Shown: positions 1-8,667, numbered from the stretch's first letter. The stretch is 64,000 bases of DNA from JAQIBY01 sp963676165 (GCA_963676165.1 OY781043.1:62001-126000); one strand, 5' to 3'. Notes: a model not told the origin generated them from the sequence alone. Made by a program: numbers and translations.

Positions 1-791
1 CCCTTAAGTTCGGCTAATAATTTTCCTGAAACATCCCATATTCTTGCTGTACTATCCCATGACGCAGTGAGTATTTTCTGTCCATCAGGAGAAAATTTCG
101 CTGAAGAAACAATACCTGTATGTCCTTTCAATTCAGCCAATAATTTTCCTGAAACATCCCATATTTTTGCTGTGATATCCCCTATAGTGAGTATCTTCTG
201 TCCATCAGGAGAAAAATTTGCTGAAGAAACAATACCTGTATATCCTTTCAATTCAACCAATAATTCTCCGGAAACATCCCATATTCTTGCTGTATTATCA
301 CCTGAAGCAGTGATGATTTTTTGTCCGTCAGGAGAAAATACTGCTGAACTAATAAGATTTGGAAACTCAGTAAGTATTTTACTAAAAGAATATTTATTGT
401 TAACAAATTCTCTGCATAATTCATTAAAATTTTCAGAAACTTTTGGTGCCATTTCCCCCAGCAAATTTTCGTATGCCAAAGATGCAAATTGTAGTCCTTT
501 TGTCGGATCTGTTCGAAAGAAATCTTGCGATAGTTTTGTCAAAAAAAAACTTTGTACTTCTTTAGCTTTATGGCGATATATTTCAGATCGAATCAATAAA
601 AATGATAATGCAAGAATAATTATTAAAGCAAGCAAACTTGAAAACATCCACAGTCTGCGTCTTTTCTTACTAAACTGTTTCCTGCTCAGTTTTATATAGT
701 CTTTCTTTTCGTTATCCAGGACAAGAAAAGGTAAATATGGTTCTATTAAGTCTAAATCCTCTTTACTTAACAGATGCTTTTCCTTTTGCAT
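1..791 (-). CDS. Membrane-anchored WD40-repeat protein (copy b), 3' end beyond window
   Basis: From an ATG at 789-791 the frame stays open for 263 codons to base 1, so the C-terminus is missing. Residues 1-45 look cytosolic (MQKEKHLLSKED) and end in a basic KKRRR patch. One membrane helix follows at about 47-67 (SSLLALIIILALSFLL), then a helical DPTKGLQFA segment. WD40 blades of about 41 residues come next, with FSPDGQKI and ARIWDVSG motifs. The start overlaps the end of the CHAT-NACHT gene by 29 nt in another frame, which suggests translational coupling and a joint complex. The first 70 residues nearly match the protein at 5504-6046, and part of the DNA is identical (about 598-660 versus 5851-5913). 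In family members, WD40 propellers next to STAND NTPases act as sensor or autoinhibitory domains; that role here is inference. Confidence 0.85.
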   Translation of the reverse strand, partial: MQKEKHLLSKEDLDLIEPYLPFLVLDNEKKDYIKLSRKQFSKKRRRLWMFSSLLALIIILALSFLLIRSEIYRHKAKEVQSFFLTKLSQDFFRTDPTKGLQFASLAYENLLGEMAPKVSENFNELCREFVNNKYSFSKILTEFPNLISSAVFSPDGQKIITASGDNTARIWDVSGELLVELKGYTGIVSSANFSPDGQKILTIGDITAKIWDVSGKLLAELKGHTGIVSSAKFSPDGQKILTASWDSTARIWDVSGKLLAELK

Positions 792-3102
792 TTTTATAGT
801 TTTTGAATCTTAAGTCAAATAATAGTTTTACTCTTATTACCTCTTTTTCAAAGGGGCTTAACATGCCATAAATGATCCTGGCTATCAGGTCGTGATGAAG
901 TTCATAGCGTTTTTGCCTGTCATGTTTCTTAATAATCCTGTTCTCTATTAGTTTTTTTATAATAAAAGTGAGTTCATTTTCAGTAATCCGTTTCTGTTTG
1001 TTTCTTGTCGTAACTTCAATAACTTTTTGTTCTATTTGCTCAAATGTTAACTGCCGGTTATTGCCCTGGTCATCAATAAAACACTTTATTACCGCTTCGT
1101 GTCTTTTCCTTTCTTCATGATCAAATGCATCGAGATATTGATCAAGAATACTTCTAAAGCTTGCTTCTATACTCCCGAGTTTTTTTACCCCTTCTACCCC
1201 TGTTTCTATGTTATATTCTTTTTTTATCCAAAAATCAGCATATAAATCCCTGAATATTTCATGTTTAAATGAAAAATAACCTGATGAACCGTCATTATTT
1301 TCCAAAATGAGGGCATAACGGTTTTGAAACAGGTTCTTAACCCGGTTGATCTGTTTGTTTTTCCCACTATCATCTTCCCATGTCAAATAATTATCGATTA
1401 TTTCAGAATATAATTGCGTATCTTCTTTTAATGATTTAATGCCTGAAAACTTCCAACATGCTTCGGATATAAGCTCATCGAAGCTATCCTGTCCGATAGA
1501 ATAACTTTTTAGGTTAAGAGTCATTTCAGCAGCAATATATGGGATAAAACAGGTTAACATAAAACGATCCAGCAAAAGTAAACCGTTATCCTTTTGACCG
1601 GTAGTCAATTGTAGTTTTCCCAATAAAGCCTGGTTAAAATTCCAGAGCAATTCCCCTGGCGTCCCGACTTTTTCAATTAATTCGTAGTCTGACTTTATTT
1701 TCTCATGTTTAATTTTCTCAATAAGCCCCGATGTATTGGCATATATGGTAAGCATCATGGGATTTGAAAGTAATGCCGACAGCCTGCTGTCATTTAAAGG
1801 ATCGATATTACATGATTGAAGATATTCTTCAATTACTTTCGGCCCGAGAGGAATCAGCTCATATACACCGAATTTGGTTTTTGCCAGGTTTGCCGAAATA
1901 TTATCTTCCCTGCCGGTGAACAATAAGCGAACATTGCCCCATGTTTCACTTATCTTTCCCAGTTCCTCCAACAGCTCTTTTTTATCGGTCGAAATTTCGT
2001 TATAGCCATCTAACAGCAGGACAAATTCAGGTTCTGAATTATCCTGTTTAAATGCCTGGGATAAACTGTCACGTCCTACAGTATTTACAGGATAATTTTC
2101 AATAATATGGTCTAAGATAAATTCCTTCCCTTTGTAGTTGTTATACTCGTGCAATGCAATATAAACCGGGATTTGTTTTTCCGGAATCCCGACAGTATTA
2201 TTGTCAGTATCAAGCCTGAGAAATATTCGCCATACCTCCAAAAGGGAAACCGTCTTACCCATTCCGCCGCTTCCGGTAACAATCATGTTTTCATGCATTA
2301 GTTTCCGGTTAAATTCACCCAAAGCAAAGGTTGCATCCTTGTTTTTTACCGAAGCTGTTTCAGGAAGAATGTTCCGGTTTATTTCAAGGTGTGAAAAACG
2401 GCCTTTTTTCAGGTTCCTGAAGTGTTTTATCGAACCTTTATAAATACTGTCGGCAATTCCACAGGAGGTTGAAAGCCAGAGTTGTTCGAATGTTTGCCCG
2501 GTATTTTTACCGTTCAGTTGCCAACTGTTCACTTCTTCGTCGGTACTTAAAGCTTTTTCCTGCTCATAATCCTTTTTATCAAACGAAGCCCTGAGTGTTT
2601 CTCTCGAAATATTAAAAGCTTCATTTAATTTATGTTTATTCAGGATAAACTGTTTATAAAAACCTGTTGTTAAACGGTAAGCATTTTCGTCGTTTACTTT
2701 CGTTAAAGTCGATATGGTAATAATTCCCTTTTTTTCTAAGGAATTTGCCTGGAACTTAGTTTTACAACCGCTCAAAAACACAAACCGTAAAGAGCTTTGT
2801 ACTTTCAGAATTTCGTTAAACGGTTTTGCCTGCACTCCTTTATTGTTGATCCACATTTGAGCGGTATTGGCATGGCCCGAAAAGTGAAAACCCATTATAC
2901 GGTCTTTGTAGCGTTTATCGGTAATCGTATCCACAATTTCATCAAAACCTTTATTGCCGTCAATAACGAGCGGCTCAATAAGCGTTGTATCAATACATTT
3001 TAATATCTGTTCTTTTTCTTTATCAAGAAAACGGAGTTTTTCCAACTCTTTGTCCTGATTTTCCGTATTGGTAAAAACGAAAAGGATTATTGATTTTTGC
3101 AT
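763..3102 (-). CDS. CHAT protease - NACHT/STAND NTPase protein
   Basis: A 779-aa protein with a caspase-like CHAT domain at about 1-190. The likely catalytic pair is His77 in HFSGHA and Cys113 in FLSGCKT. A NACHT-type P-loop NTPase follows: Walker A GSGGMGKT at 277-284, Walker B VLLLDGYNE at 361-369, a LLFTGRE sensor strand near 393-399, and the NPMMLTIYA helix near 447-455. The last 100 residues look like a winged helix (YELHHDLIARIIYGML), as in STAND proteins just before a membrane/WD40 part. No membrane helix or WD40 is present in this chain; these are supplied by the overlapping downstream gene and the WD40 genes 20 nt upstream. In the family, ligand sensing drives NTPase-dependent assembly that activates the protease. 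A defence or regulated-death role is inferred from the architecture only. Confidence 0.9.
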   Translation of the reverse strand: MQKSIILFVFTNTENQDKELEKLRFLDKEKEQILKCIDTTLIEPLVIDGNKGFDEIVDTITDKRYKDRIMGFHFSGHANTAQMWINNKGVQAKPFNEILKVQSSLRFVFLSGCKTKFQANSLEKKGIITISTLTKVNDENAYRLTTGFYKQFILNKHKLNEAFNISRETLRASFDKKDYEQEKALSTDEEVNSWQLNGKNTGQTFEQLWLSTSCGIADSIYKGSIKHFRNLKKGRFSHLEINRNILPETASVKNKDATFALGEFNRKLMHENMIVTGSGGMGKTVSLLEVWRIFLRLDTDNNTVGIPEKQIPVYIALHEYNNYKGKEFILDHIIENYPVNTVGRDSLSQAFKQDNSEPEFVLLLDGYNEISTDKKELLEELGKISETWGNVRLLFTGREDNISANLAKTKFGVYELIPLGPKVIEEYLQSCNIDPLNDSRLSALLSNPMMLTIYANTSGLIEKIKHEKIKSDYELIEKVGTPGELLWNFNQALLGKLQLTTGQKDNGLLLLDRFMLTCFIPYIAAEMTLNLKSYSIGQDSFDELISEACWKFSGIKSLKEDTQLYSEIIDNYLTWEDDSGKNKQINRVKNLFQNRYALILENNDGSSGYFSFKHEIFRDLYADFWIKKEYNIETGVEGVKKLGSIEASFRSILDQYLDAFDHEERKRHEAVIKCFIDDQGNNRQLTFEQIEQKVIEVTTRNKQKRITENELTFIIKKLIENRIIKKHDRQKRYELHHDLIARIIYGMLSPFEKEVIRVKLLFDLRFKNYKNAKGKASVK

Positions 3103-3122
3103 ATTGTAATTATTTATTTTTA

Positions 3123-5513
3123 TTATTTAATTCCAAAATCATTGGGATCAAGCCCGTATTCTATAAGGTCCTGAGGTGTTAGCTGGTAGCATTTCTGCGG
3201 ATCATTAAGAAAATCAATTGCAGCATCTGGTGTTGGCCATATATTTACAGTGGCAGCATTTTTACAAATCGTTATTATTATTATTTTCCCATCCGGTGAA
3301 AATTCTGCTGAGTAAATCTCGTTGTCTTTGTTATTTAATAATTCAGCAATTATATTCCCTTTTAAATCCCAAACTTTTGCCGTACAGTTAGACTCAGTTA
3401 ATACCATTTTTCCATTCGGTGAAAATATTACAGAGGAAGCATCTCCACGCCAGTCATGACCAAATTCAGCAATTATATTTCCCTTCAAATCCCAAATTTT
3501 TGTTGTATTATCATCAGAAGTAGTCACCACCATTTTCCCATCCGGTGAAAATTCTACTGAGTTAATATCGTCTTCGTGATCTATAAATTCAGCAATTATA
3601 TTTCCTTTTAAATCCCAAATCTTTACTGTATTATCATCAGAAATAGTTAATACCATTTTTCCGTCAGGTGAAAATTTTGCTAAGTTAATATTGTCCTCAT
3701 AACCTATCAATTTAGCAATATAATTACCTGTTAATTTAGCAATCACATTTCCCTTCAAATCCCAAATCTTTGCTGTATTATCATCAGAAGTAGTTAATAT
3801 CATTTTCCCGTCAGGTGAAAATTCTGCTGAGTTAATATCGCAGTCGTTGTAACTTATCAATTCAGCAATTAAATTTCCTTTAAAATCCCAAATTACTGGG
3901 TTATCATAATACCTATAATCCGTTAGCCCCATTTTCCCGTCAGGTGAAAATGCGATTAAACTAACCTCCTTACGATAATCATTTACATTCCCGTTCAAAC
4001 GCCAAATTGGCTTATGATAAGTCAATTCAGCAATAATGTTTCCATTCAAATCCCAAGTTGCTGGCTTACCATAATAGTCATTCCATTCAGCAATTACATT
4101 ACCGTTCAAATCCCAGAATGTTCTTCGTTCACCATCATATATTCTTTGTTCAGCACCATCATATAAAATAGTTACAGTCATGACTTTGTCCCCATCTAAA
4201 AAAAAGGATGCATAGTCTATATAGTCATCTTGATCAATCAATTCAGTAATTATGTTACCCTTCAAATCCCAAACTTTTGCCGTACTATCACTGGAAGTTG
4301 TCACCACCTTTTCCCCGTCCGGAGAAAAATTTGCGGATATAAGAATACCATCATGACCAATCAATTCAGCAATTATGTTACCATTTAAATCCCAGATTTT
4401 TGCCGTACTATCATTAGAAGCAGTCACCACATTTTCCCCATCCGGTGAAAACACTATTGAGTTAATATTGCTATCATGGCCTATCAATTCAGTAATTATA
4501 TTACCATTTAAATCCCAAATTTTTGCCGTATTATCATCAGAAGAGGTTACCACCATTTTCCCGTCCAGGGAAACATCTGGTAAAGAGCCTACTGACTCAA
4601 TACCGCCATAAATACCGACTATATTACCCTTCAAATCCCAAATTTTTGCCGTATTATCATCAGAAGAGGTCACCACCATTTTCCCATCCGGGGAAAATTC
4701 TGCTGACCGAAGAATGCCATCATGGCCAATCAATTCAGCAATTACATTACCCTTCAAATCCCAAATTCTTGCCGTATTATCAATAGAAGCAGTCACCACC
4801 ATTTTCCCGTCCGGGGAAAATTCTGTTGAAAGAATATTATCATCATGACCTATCAACTCTGTAATTAAGTTACCCTTAAAATCCCAAAATTTTACTGAGT
4901 TGTATTTTGATGAATTATTAGAAGAAACAGCTAACACCATCTTTCCGTCTGGTGAAAATTCTACTGGCCAAAAATCAATAAATTCAGCAATTAAATTCCC
5001 TTTTAAATCCCAGATTTTTACTGCATTATTATAAGAAGCAGTTAGCACATTTTTCCCATCTGGTGAAAATCTGACCTTCCAAAGATTACCTCCATAATCA
5101 TTCAATTCAGCAATTATATTACCTCTCAAATCCCAGATTTTTGCTGTACTATCACTGGAAGCAGTCACCACCATTTTTCCGTCTGGGGAAAATATTGCTG
5201 AGTTAACATCACCACCATGGCCAATTAATTCAGCAATTATATTGCCATTTAAATCCCAGATTTTTGCCGTACTATCATAAGAAGCAGTCACCACCATTTT
5301 TCCGTCCGGGGAAAATACTGTTGAGTTAATTTCGCTATCATGTCCTATCAATTCAGTAATTATATTACTATTAAGGTTATAAATTTCCACGGTGCCCCCA
5401 TGCATTTTATGCATTTCCAATATATTCCCATTTGATAAGAATATATCCCTATTAACATTACTTTGAGAATAAGGTGTAGTCAACTCTGCAATTAGGTTGC
5501 CTTTTAAATCCAT
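3123..5513 (-). CDS. WD40 beta-propeller protein, C-terminal part of a split membrane-WD40 gene (copy a)
   Basis: A 796-aa chain made almost wholly of about 16 WD40 blades of 39-42 residues. Motifs are FSPDGKMVVT, DNTAKIWDLKGN and IAELIGH. One blade near residues 415-500 is expanded and degenerate, with extra DLNGN units. The tail (YQLTPQDLIEYGLDP) is the usual end of Bacteroidota membrane-WD40 proteins. The chain begins in the middle of a blade: its first residues, MDLKGNLIAEL, complete the blade left unfinished at the end of the 180-aa gene upstream, and the two frames overlap by 10 nt. It is therefore probably the second half of one protein, reached by -1 frameshift or re-initiation, or separated by a one-base deletion. 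Many blades are nearly identical, which points to recent repeat expansion. Confidence 0.85.
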   Translation of the reverse strand: MDLKGNLIAELTTPYSQSNVNRDIFLSNGNILEMHKMHGGTVEIYNLNSNIITELIGHDSEINSTVFSPDGKMVVTASYDSTAKIWDLNGNIIAELIGHGGDVNSAIFSPDGKMVVTASSDSTAKIWDLRGNIIAELNDYGGNLWKVRFSPDGKNVLTASYNNAVKIWDLKGNLIAEFIDFWPVEFSPDGKMVLAVSSNNSSKYNSVKFWDFKGNLITELIGHDDNILSTEFSPDGKMVVTASIDNTARIWDLKGNVIAELIGHDGILRSAEFSPDGKMVVTSSDDNTAKIWDLKGNIVGIYGGIESVGSLPDVSLDGKMVVTSSDDNTAKIWDLNGNIITELIGHDSNINSIVFSPDGENVVTASNDSTAKIWDLNGNIIAELIGHDGILISANFSPDGEKVVTTSSDSTAKVWDLKGNIITELIDQDDYIDYASFFLDGDKVMTVTILYDGAEQRIYDGERRTFWDLNGNVIAEWNDYYGKPATWDLNGNIIAELTYHKPIWRLNGNVNDYRKEVSLIAFSPDGKMGLTDYRYYDNPVIWDFKGNLIAELISYNDCDINSAEFSPDGKMILTTSDDNTAKIWDLKGNVIAKLTGNYIAKLIGYEDNINLAKFSPDGKMVLTISDDNTVKIWDLKGNIIAEFIDHEDDINSVEFSPDGKMVVTTSDDNTTKIWDLKGNIIAEFGHDWRGDASSVIFSPNGKMVLTESNCTAKVWDLKGNIIAELLNNKDNEIYSAEFSPDGKIIIITICKNAATVNIWPTPDAAIDFLNDPQKCYQLTPQDLIEYGLDPNDFGIK

Positions 5514-6046
5514 TTTTTTACTATTGTATCATCAGAGCTCGTTAGTATCATTTTCCCATCCGGGAAAAATATTGCCGAGGTAGCACCTTCAATATTTGTT
5601 GAAAATAGAAATTGTTTGTTGCTTTTAGCATTGTAGTACATTTCCATTAAAATTTTGCGAATTATTAGAAATACATTTTCAGTAGAATTTTTAAGTGCCA
5701 AATTTGCTAAAGCAAGTCCTCTTGTCGGGTCTGTTTCAAAAACTTCTTGCGAGAGTGATGACAAATAAAGACATTGGGCTTCTTCTGTCTTAAGTTTTGC
5801 TTCATCTTCATTTCTTTCAGCCTCCTTGCGAAGGTTCACAGACTGGATCAATAAAAATGATAATGCAAGAATAATTATTAAAGCAAGCAAACTTGAAAAC
5901 ATCCACAGTCTGCGTCTTTTCCTGCCAAACTGGCTCTTGCTCAGTTTAATATAGTCTTTTTTTTCATTATCCAGAACCATGAACGGTAAATATGGTTCTA
6001 TTAAATCCAAGTCTTCTTTACTTAACAGATGCTTTATCTTTTGCAT
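5504..6046 (-). CDS. Membrane-anchored N-terminal part of WD40 protein (copy a)
   Basis: A 180-aa protein: soluble head (MQKIKHLLSKED), basic KRRR patch, a single membrane helix at about 47-67, a charged helical stretch (RNEDEAKLKTEEAQ), and a DPTRGLALANLAL segment typical of proteins that join a membrane helix to a WD40 propeller. The final 30 residues are a WD40 blade (FFPDGKMILTSSDDT, then VKKW) cut short by TAA exactly where other blades continue WDLKGN. The missing half-blade is encoded at once in the -1 frame by the next gene. Head and helix nearly match the start of the partial gene at 1-791, so the two are paralogues. It lies 52 nt downstream of the 201-aa gene in the same operon. Confidence 0.8.
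   Translation of the reverse strand: MQKIKHLLSKEDLDLIEPYLPFMVLDNEKKDYIKLSKSQFGRKRRRLWMFSSLLALIIILALSFLLIQSVNLRKEAERNEDEAKLKTEEAQCLYLSSLSQEVFETDPTRGLALANLALKNSTENVFLIIRKILMEMYYNAKSNKQFLFSTNIEGATSAIFFPDGKMILTSSDDTIVKKWI
5513..5521 (-). other. Candidate -1 frameshift site (A7 slippery run) or one-base deletion
   Basis: On the minus strand the upstream frame reads GTA AAA AAA TGG ATT TAA. The seven A's (5519 down to 5513) are in the A AAA AAA phase of a classical slippery heptamer. A -1 slip gives VKK-MDLKGN and joins the membrane segment to the WD40 chain. The same bases contain the ATG of the downstream frame, so termination-reinitiation is also possible. A lost G (TGGGAT to TGGAT) would restore the WDLKGN motif of the other blades and would make this a plain mutation or a sequencing error. 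Confidence 0.6.
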
Positions 6047-6098
6047 TTTTTATGGTTTTTTAAATGTGTGTCAATTAATATTTTACCCTTAGTACTTA

Positions 6099-6704
6099 TT
6101 ATATAATGAACACATTTACCCTATCAAGTTTATCGAAACCAATTTTTTCAATAAGATCAATTACTTTCTTAGTTACCTCTTCCATGTCTCCATTTTTATC
6201 AATTTCGAGATATTTCTCCTGCTCATAAAAATCAAATTTTAATTCTATCCTGGAAACATTATCTCTATGGTAAAGTATTTCTACCAGTTCAGATATACTA
6301 TTTGAAACATCTTCAACAGTTTTAAACTGTAATTCTTTTCGAACTTCATCATTTTCTTCTCCTGCAGAGCGCGCATATTCAACCTGGAGCTCAACATGTG
6401 TGAAAATTTGTTGAATATCTTTGGTTACTTCAGAGATAAACTCCGGAAACGTTTTAATTGCTTCGGAAATGTTGTGAAAGACAAGGGATACCGCACTTTT
6501 TGCCTCTACGGGAGCACTCCGGGGTTCTAAAACTTTTTTGATTTTTTCATAGTTCTTCCTTTGAACCTCGTATTGATGTTTAAAGCCTTCAACCCGTTCG
6601 CAAAGTGAGTTAAACTCATTTTCAGGCAAATTACCTTCAATATATGCCTTTATTAAATCAAATTTTGTTTCGTATGATATTTGTATTTTTTTCATAATTT
6701 CCAT
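6099..6704 (-). CDS. Uncharacterised 201-aa protein of the CHAT/WD40 operon
   Basis: Not recognised. The protein is mostly charged, apparently helical, and has no signal peptide or membrane helix. Residues 15-60 (ENEFNSLCERVEGF, then KNYEKIKKVL) look like a coiled coil; the C-terminal third is acidic with alternating strands and helices and ends RVNVFII. Its ATG shares one base with the TAA of the 393-aa gene (TAATG), a sign of coupled translation; a second ATG three codons in is an alternative start. The arrangement suggests a partner, adaptor or substrate of the CHAT-NACHT machinery, but nothing in the sequence shows a biochemical activity. Confidence 0.7.
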   Translation of the reverse strand: MEIMKKIQISYETKFDLIKAYIEGNLPENEFNSLCERVEGFKHQYEVQRKNYEKIKKVLEPRSAPVEAKSAVSLVFHNISEAIKTFPEFISEVTKDIQQIFTHVELQVEYARSAGEENDEVRKELQFKTVEDVSNSISELVEILYHRDNVSRIELKFDFYEQEKYLEIDKNGDMEEVTKKVIDLIEKIGFDKLDRVNVFII

Positions 6705-7885
6705 TAGTTTAATTCCATAAGTTTTCCTATCAGTATTTCATAAGTTTTTGGCTGTTTGTTAATGAAACTCCGTATGCGTTCCCGCACCCTTTTTCGTATT
6801 TGCCTGATACTATCTGCCGTTAAATCCCTTTGCTCAGCCGTTAATGTGTCATCTGTATTAATTGTATTGACAACCTCATTGTCAACATTTTGGTTAGCAT
6901 TTAATTTTACTTTGTAATATGCCCTGACAACTTTAATGTAATATGGACAGTCTTTTGTCCTCCCATCCATTTCCAACATTTTTTCAAGATAGTACCATGC
7001 CTTTTCCTGTTGTTTATTATTTCCACAAGCAATGTAGTAAAAAATGTCAGGTTCAGAATCTTGTTGTTCGACCATACTAATAGCTGCTTTAATATATCTT
7101 TCGTATTGCCTTTTACTTTCCTCTCTCCGGATTTTGGCGTATGATTCATACTTAATAGCAGTTGATACATAAGATACCAGGGATGAATAATAAAAGTAAA
7201 AGGCATCTTTAATGTCTGGGTCCAGTCTCGTTAATATGTCCATTAATGTATCGGTAATTACACCATCAATTTCACTAGGTAAAAGAGTCTTATTGTGTCT
7301 GATATATACTGTTGATTTAAAAACTCTAAGTTCCTTAGTTGTTATTTTTCCTTTTTGCAACTTATGTAAAAACGAATAGGACTCTTTTCTTGTTTTTATA
7401 TCATTTTCCAAATCCGCCAGGATCGCCGGGTTCACTTTTTCTCCGGTCAGTATTTCATTGTCATATCTATACGCAGTGCCAAATACCTGTAAAAATAATT
7501 TATCAAGATTTAAAGTTTCTTTATTTTTTAGGATTGATTCTTTATTTTTTGCAATAATCCCGATAGTATCCCTGTATAACTGATTCTTATATAAAAGCCA
7601 CATATCTGGTTCCTTGTTTTGTTCGGCAAAAAAATCATTACACAGTTTTCTTATACCTGAGAGTTCATCTTTAAAATCATCAAGATCAGAATTCATTTTG
7701 CATCCGGGCAGACCTTCATTCACATGGTCAAATTCCCCGTAATCAACAAAGAAATCCTCAACAAAGCCTGTTTTAGTACATATCTTTTTGACATTTTTTA
7801 AGTTTAGATATGCTATTATTTTCACAAAATGCAGTTGTCTTTGTCTATCCATAGTTTTTATAATATTTACAGTCTCTTTATTCAT
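6704..7885 (-). CDS. Uncharacterised 393-aa first gene of the CHAT/WD40 operon
   Basis: Not recognised as a known family. It is soluble, with no signal peptide or membrane helix. Residues about 270-320 (PDIFYYIACGNNKQQEKAWYY region) read like a TPR/helical-hairpin pair. The C-terminus is basic and helical (IRQIRKRVRERIRSF) and could bind nucleic acid or membrane, though this is a guess. It leads the operon and its stop overlaps the next start by one base. A decayed copy of its first codons lies at 8843-8910, so a second version once existed nearby. Co-transcription with a CHAT protease makes a substrate, sensor or regulator role plausible but unproven. Confidence 0.75.
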   Translation of the reverse strand: MNKETVNIIKTMDRQRQLHFVKIIAYLNLKNVKKICTKTGFVEDFFVDYGEFDHVNEGLPGCKMNSDLDDFKDELSGIRKLCNDFFAEQNKEPDMWLLYKNQLYRDTIGIIAKNKESILKNKETLNLDKLFLQVFGTAYRYDNEILTGEKVNPAILADLENDIKTRKESYSFLHKLQKGKITTKELRVFKSTVYIRHNKTLLPSEIDGVITDTLMDILTRLDPDIKDAFYFYYSSLVSYVSTAIKYESYAKIRREESKRQYERYIKAAISMVEQQDSEPDIFYYIACGNNKQQEKAWYYLEKMLEMDGRTKDCPYYIKVVRAYYKVKLNANQNVDNEVVNTINTDDTLTAEQRDLTADSIRQIRKRVRERIRSFINKQPKTYEILIGKLMELN

Positions 7886-7933
7886 CTCCTTTTTGTTTAT
7901 CCTGTTGTTTTGTCCTCAGAATAATTTATAGCG

Positions 7934-7951
7934 GACTCTTCCACAAGAGTC
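7934..7951. repeat. Perfect inverted repeat in the leader of the CHAT/WD40 operon
   Basis: GACTCTT, loop CCAC, AAGAGTC: a 7-bp perfect stem about 50 nt upstream of the ATG at 7885. It could be an operator or an RNA hairpin in the 5' leader. The rest of the 7886-8138 gap is AT-rich, and I found no clear TAnnTTTG box on the minus strand. Confidence 0.5.
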
Positions 7952-8138
7952 ACTAATATACAATTTATTTCATAAAATCCTTTTAAAATTGTCAAATCTT
8001 ATATTGAACTTAGATATCATTTGCAAATAAATATATTTACGGACTGATTATACAATATACAGTAATAGATTTAACTTATTACTATAGTATTTTTGTGTCA
8101 TTGTGGTATATATTATCAGAGGCCGTTTGTTAAACCTA

Positions 8139-8447
8139 CTATAAGAGACCTGTATATTTCATCAACCTTTTAAACATCGGAATTTTTATTACAGGATTTT
8201 CATCAGTCTGGGGTGGAATATCCAAAAACCGCTTCTCACTGACAGAGTAGTAAAATAATTTGTCCGGATACACCAATTCAAGATAACTCTTGAAAACCTT
8301 AACAGATACGGGTAGTCCATTTCTGAAAATATTGTTTCGTTTCTGGAGTGCCCTGTTAATTAAGTCTGCACGTACATAAGAGAAGTGTTCAAAGGTAACT
8401 TCGATTACCTGATCATCATACTGAAATTCTTGTGTGAAATTTTTCAT
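8139..8447 (-). CDS. Hypothetical 102-aa protein
   Basis: Not recognised. A compact soluble protein with good coding appearance (MKNFTQEF start, balanced residue use) and no signal peptide, membrane helix or obvious motif. It lies 253 nt upstream of the 393-aa gene on the same strand. That distance and the inverted repeat between them suggest separate transcription. The surroundings are gene-poor and contain relics of a transposase and a duplicated gene, so it belongs to the accessory island. Nothing recognisable was seen in 8448-8667 upstream or downstream of the small lipoprotein. Confidence 0.6.
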   Translation of the reverse strand: MKNFTQEFQYDDQVIEVTFEHFSYVRADLINRALQKRNNIFRNGLPVSVKVFKSYLELVYPDKLFYYSVSEKRFLDIPPQTDENPVIKIPMFKRLMKYTGLL

Positions 8448-8667
8448 AATTATAATTTTTTAGTTAATCTCTATTTGTTAAATCACAAAACAGAAGAATG
8501 TGACACCCCCCAAAAAAATTATAATAGATATATGAAAATAGTTACTGGTTAAGCAGGTTGTAAAATTTATCTGGATGGTATAAAAATAATGTGTGAAATG
8601 ATATATCAAGGTTTTGAGGATATTGTATTAATCCGGAATTAAATATTATTATGGGGTATATGAGCTA

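Noticed and set aside
67..699. A 210-codon plus-strand open frame
   Set aside because: It is the antisense of the WD40 blades of the partial minus-strand gene; its repeats mirror the blade period and it has no start context.
3123..5513. CRISPR-like or tandem non-coding repeat array
   Set aside because: The period of about 120 bp and conserved reading frame are explained by WD40 blades.
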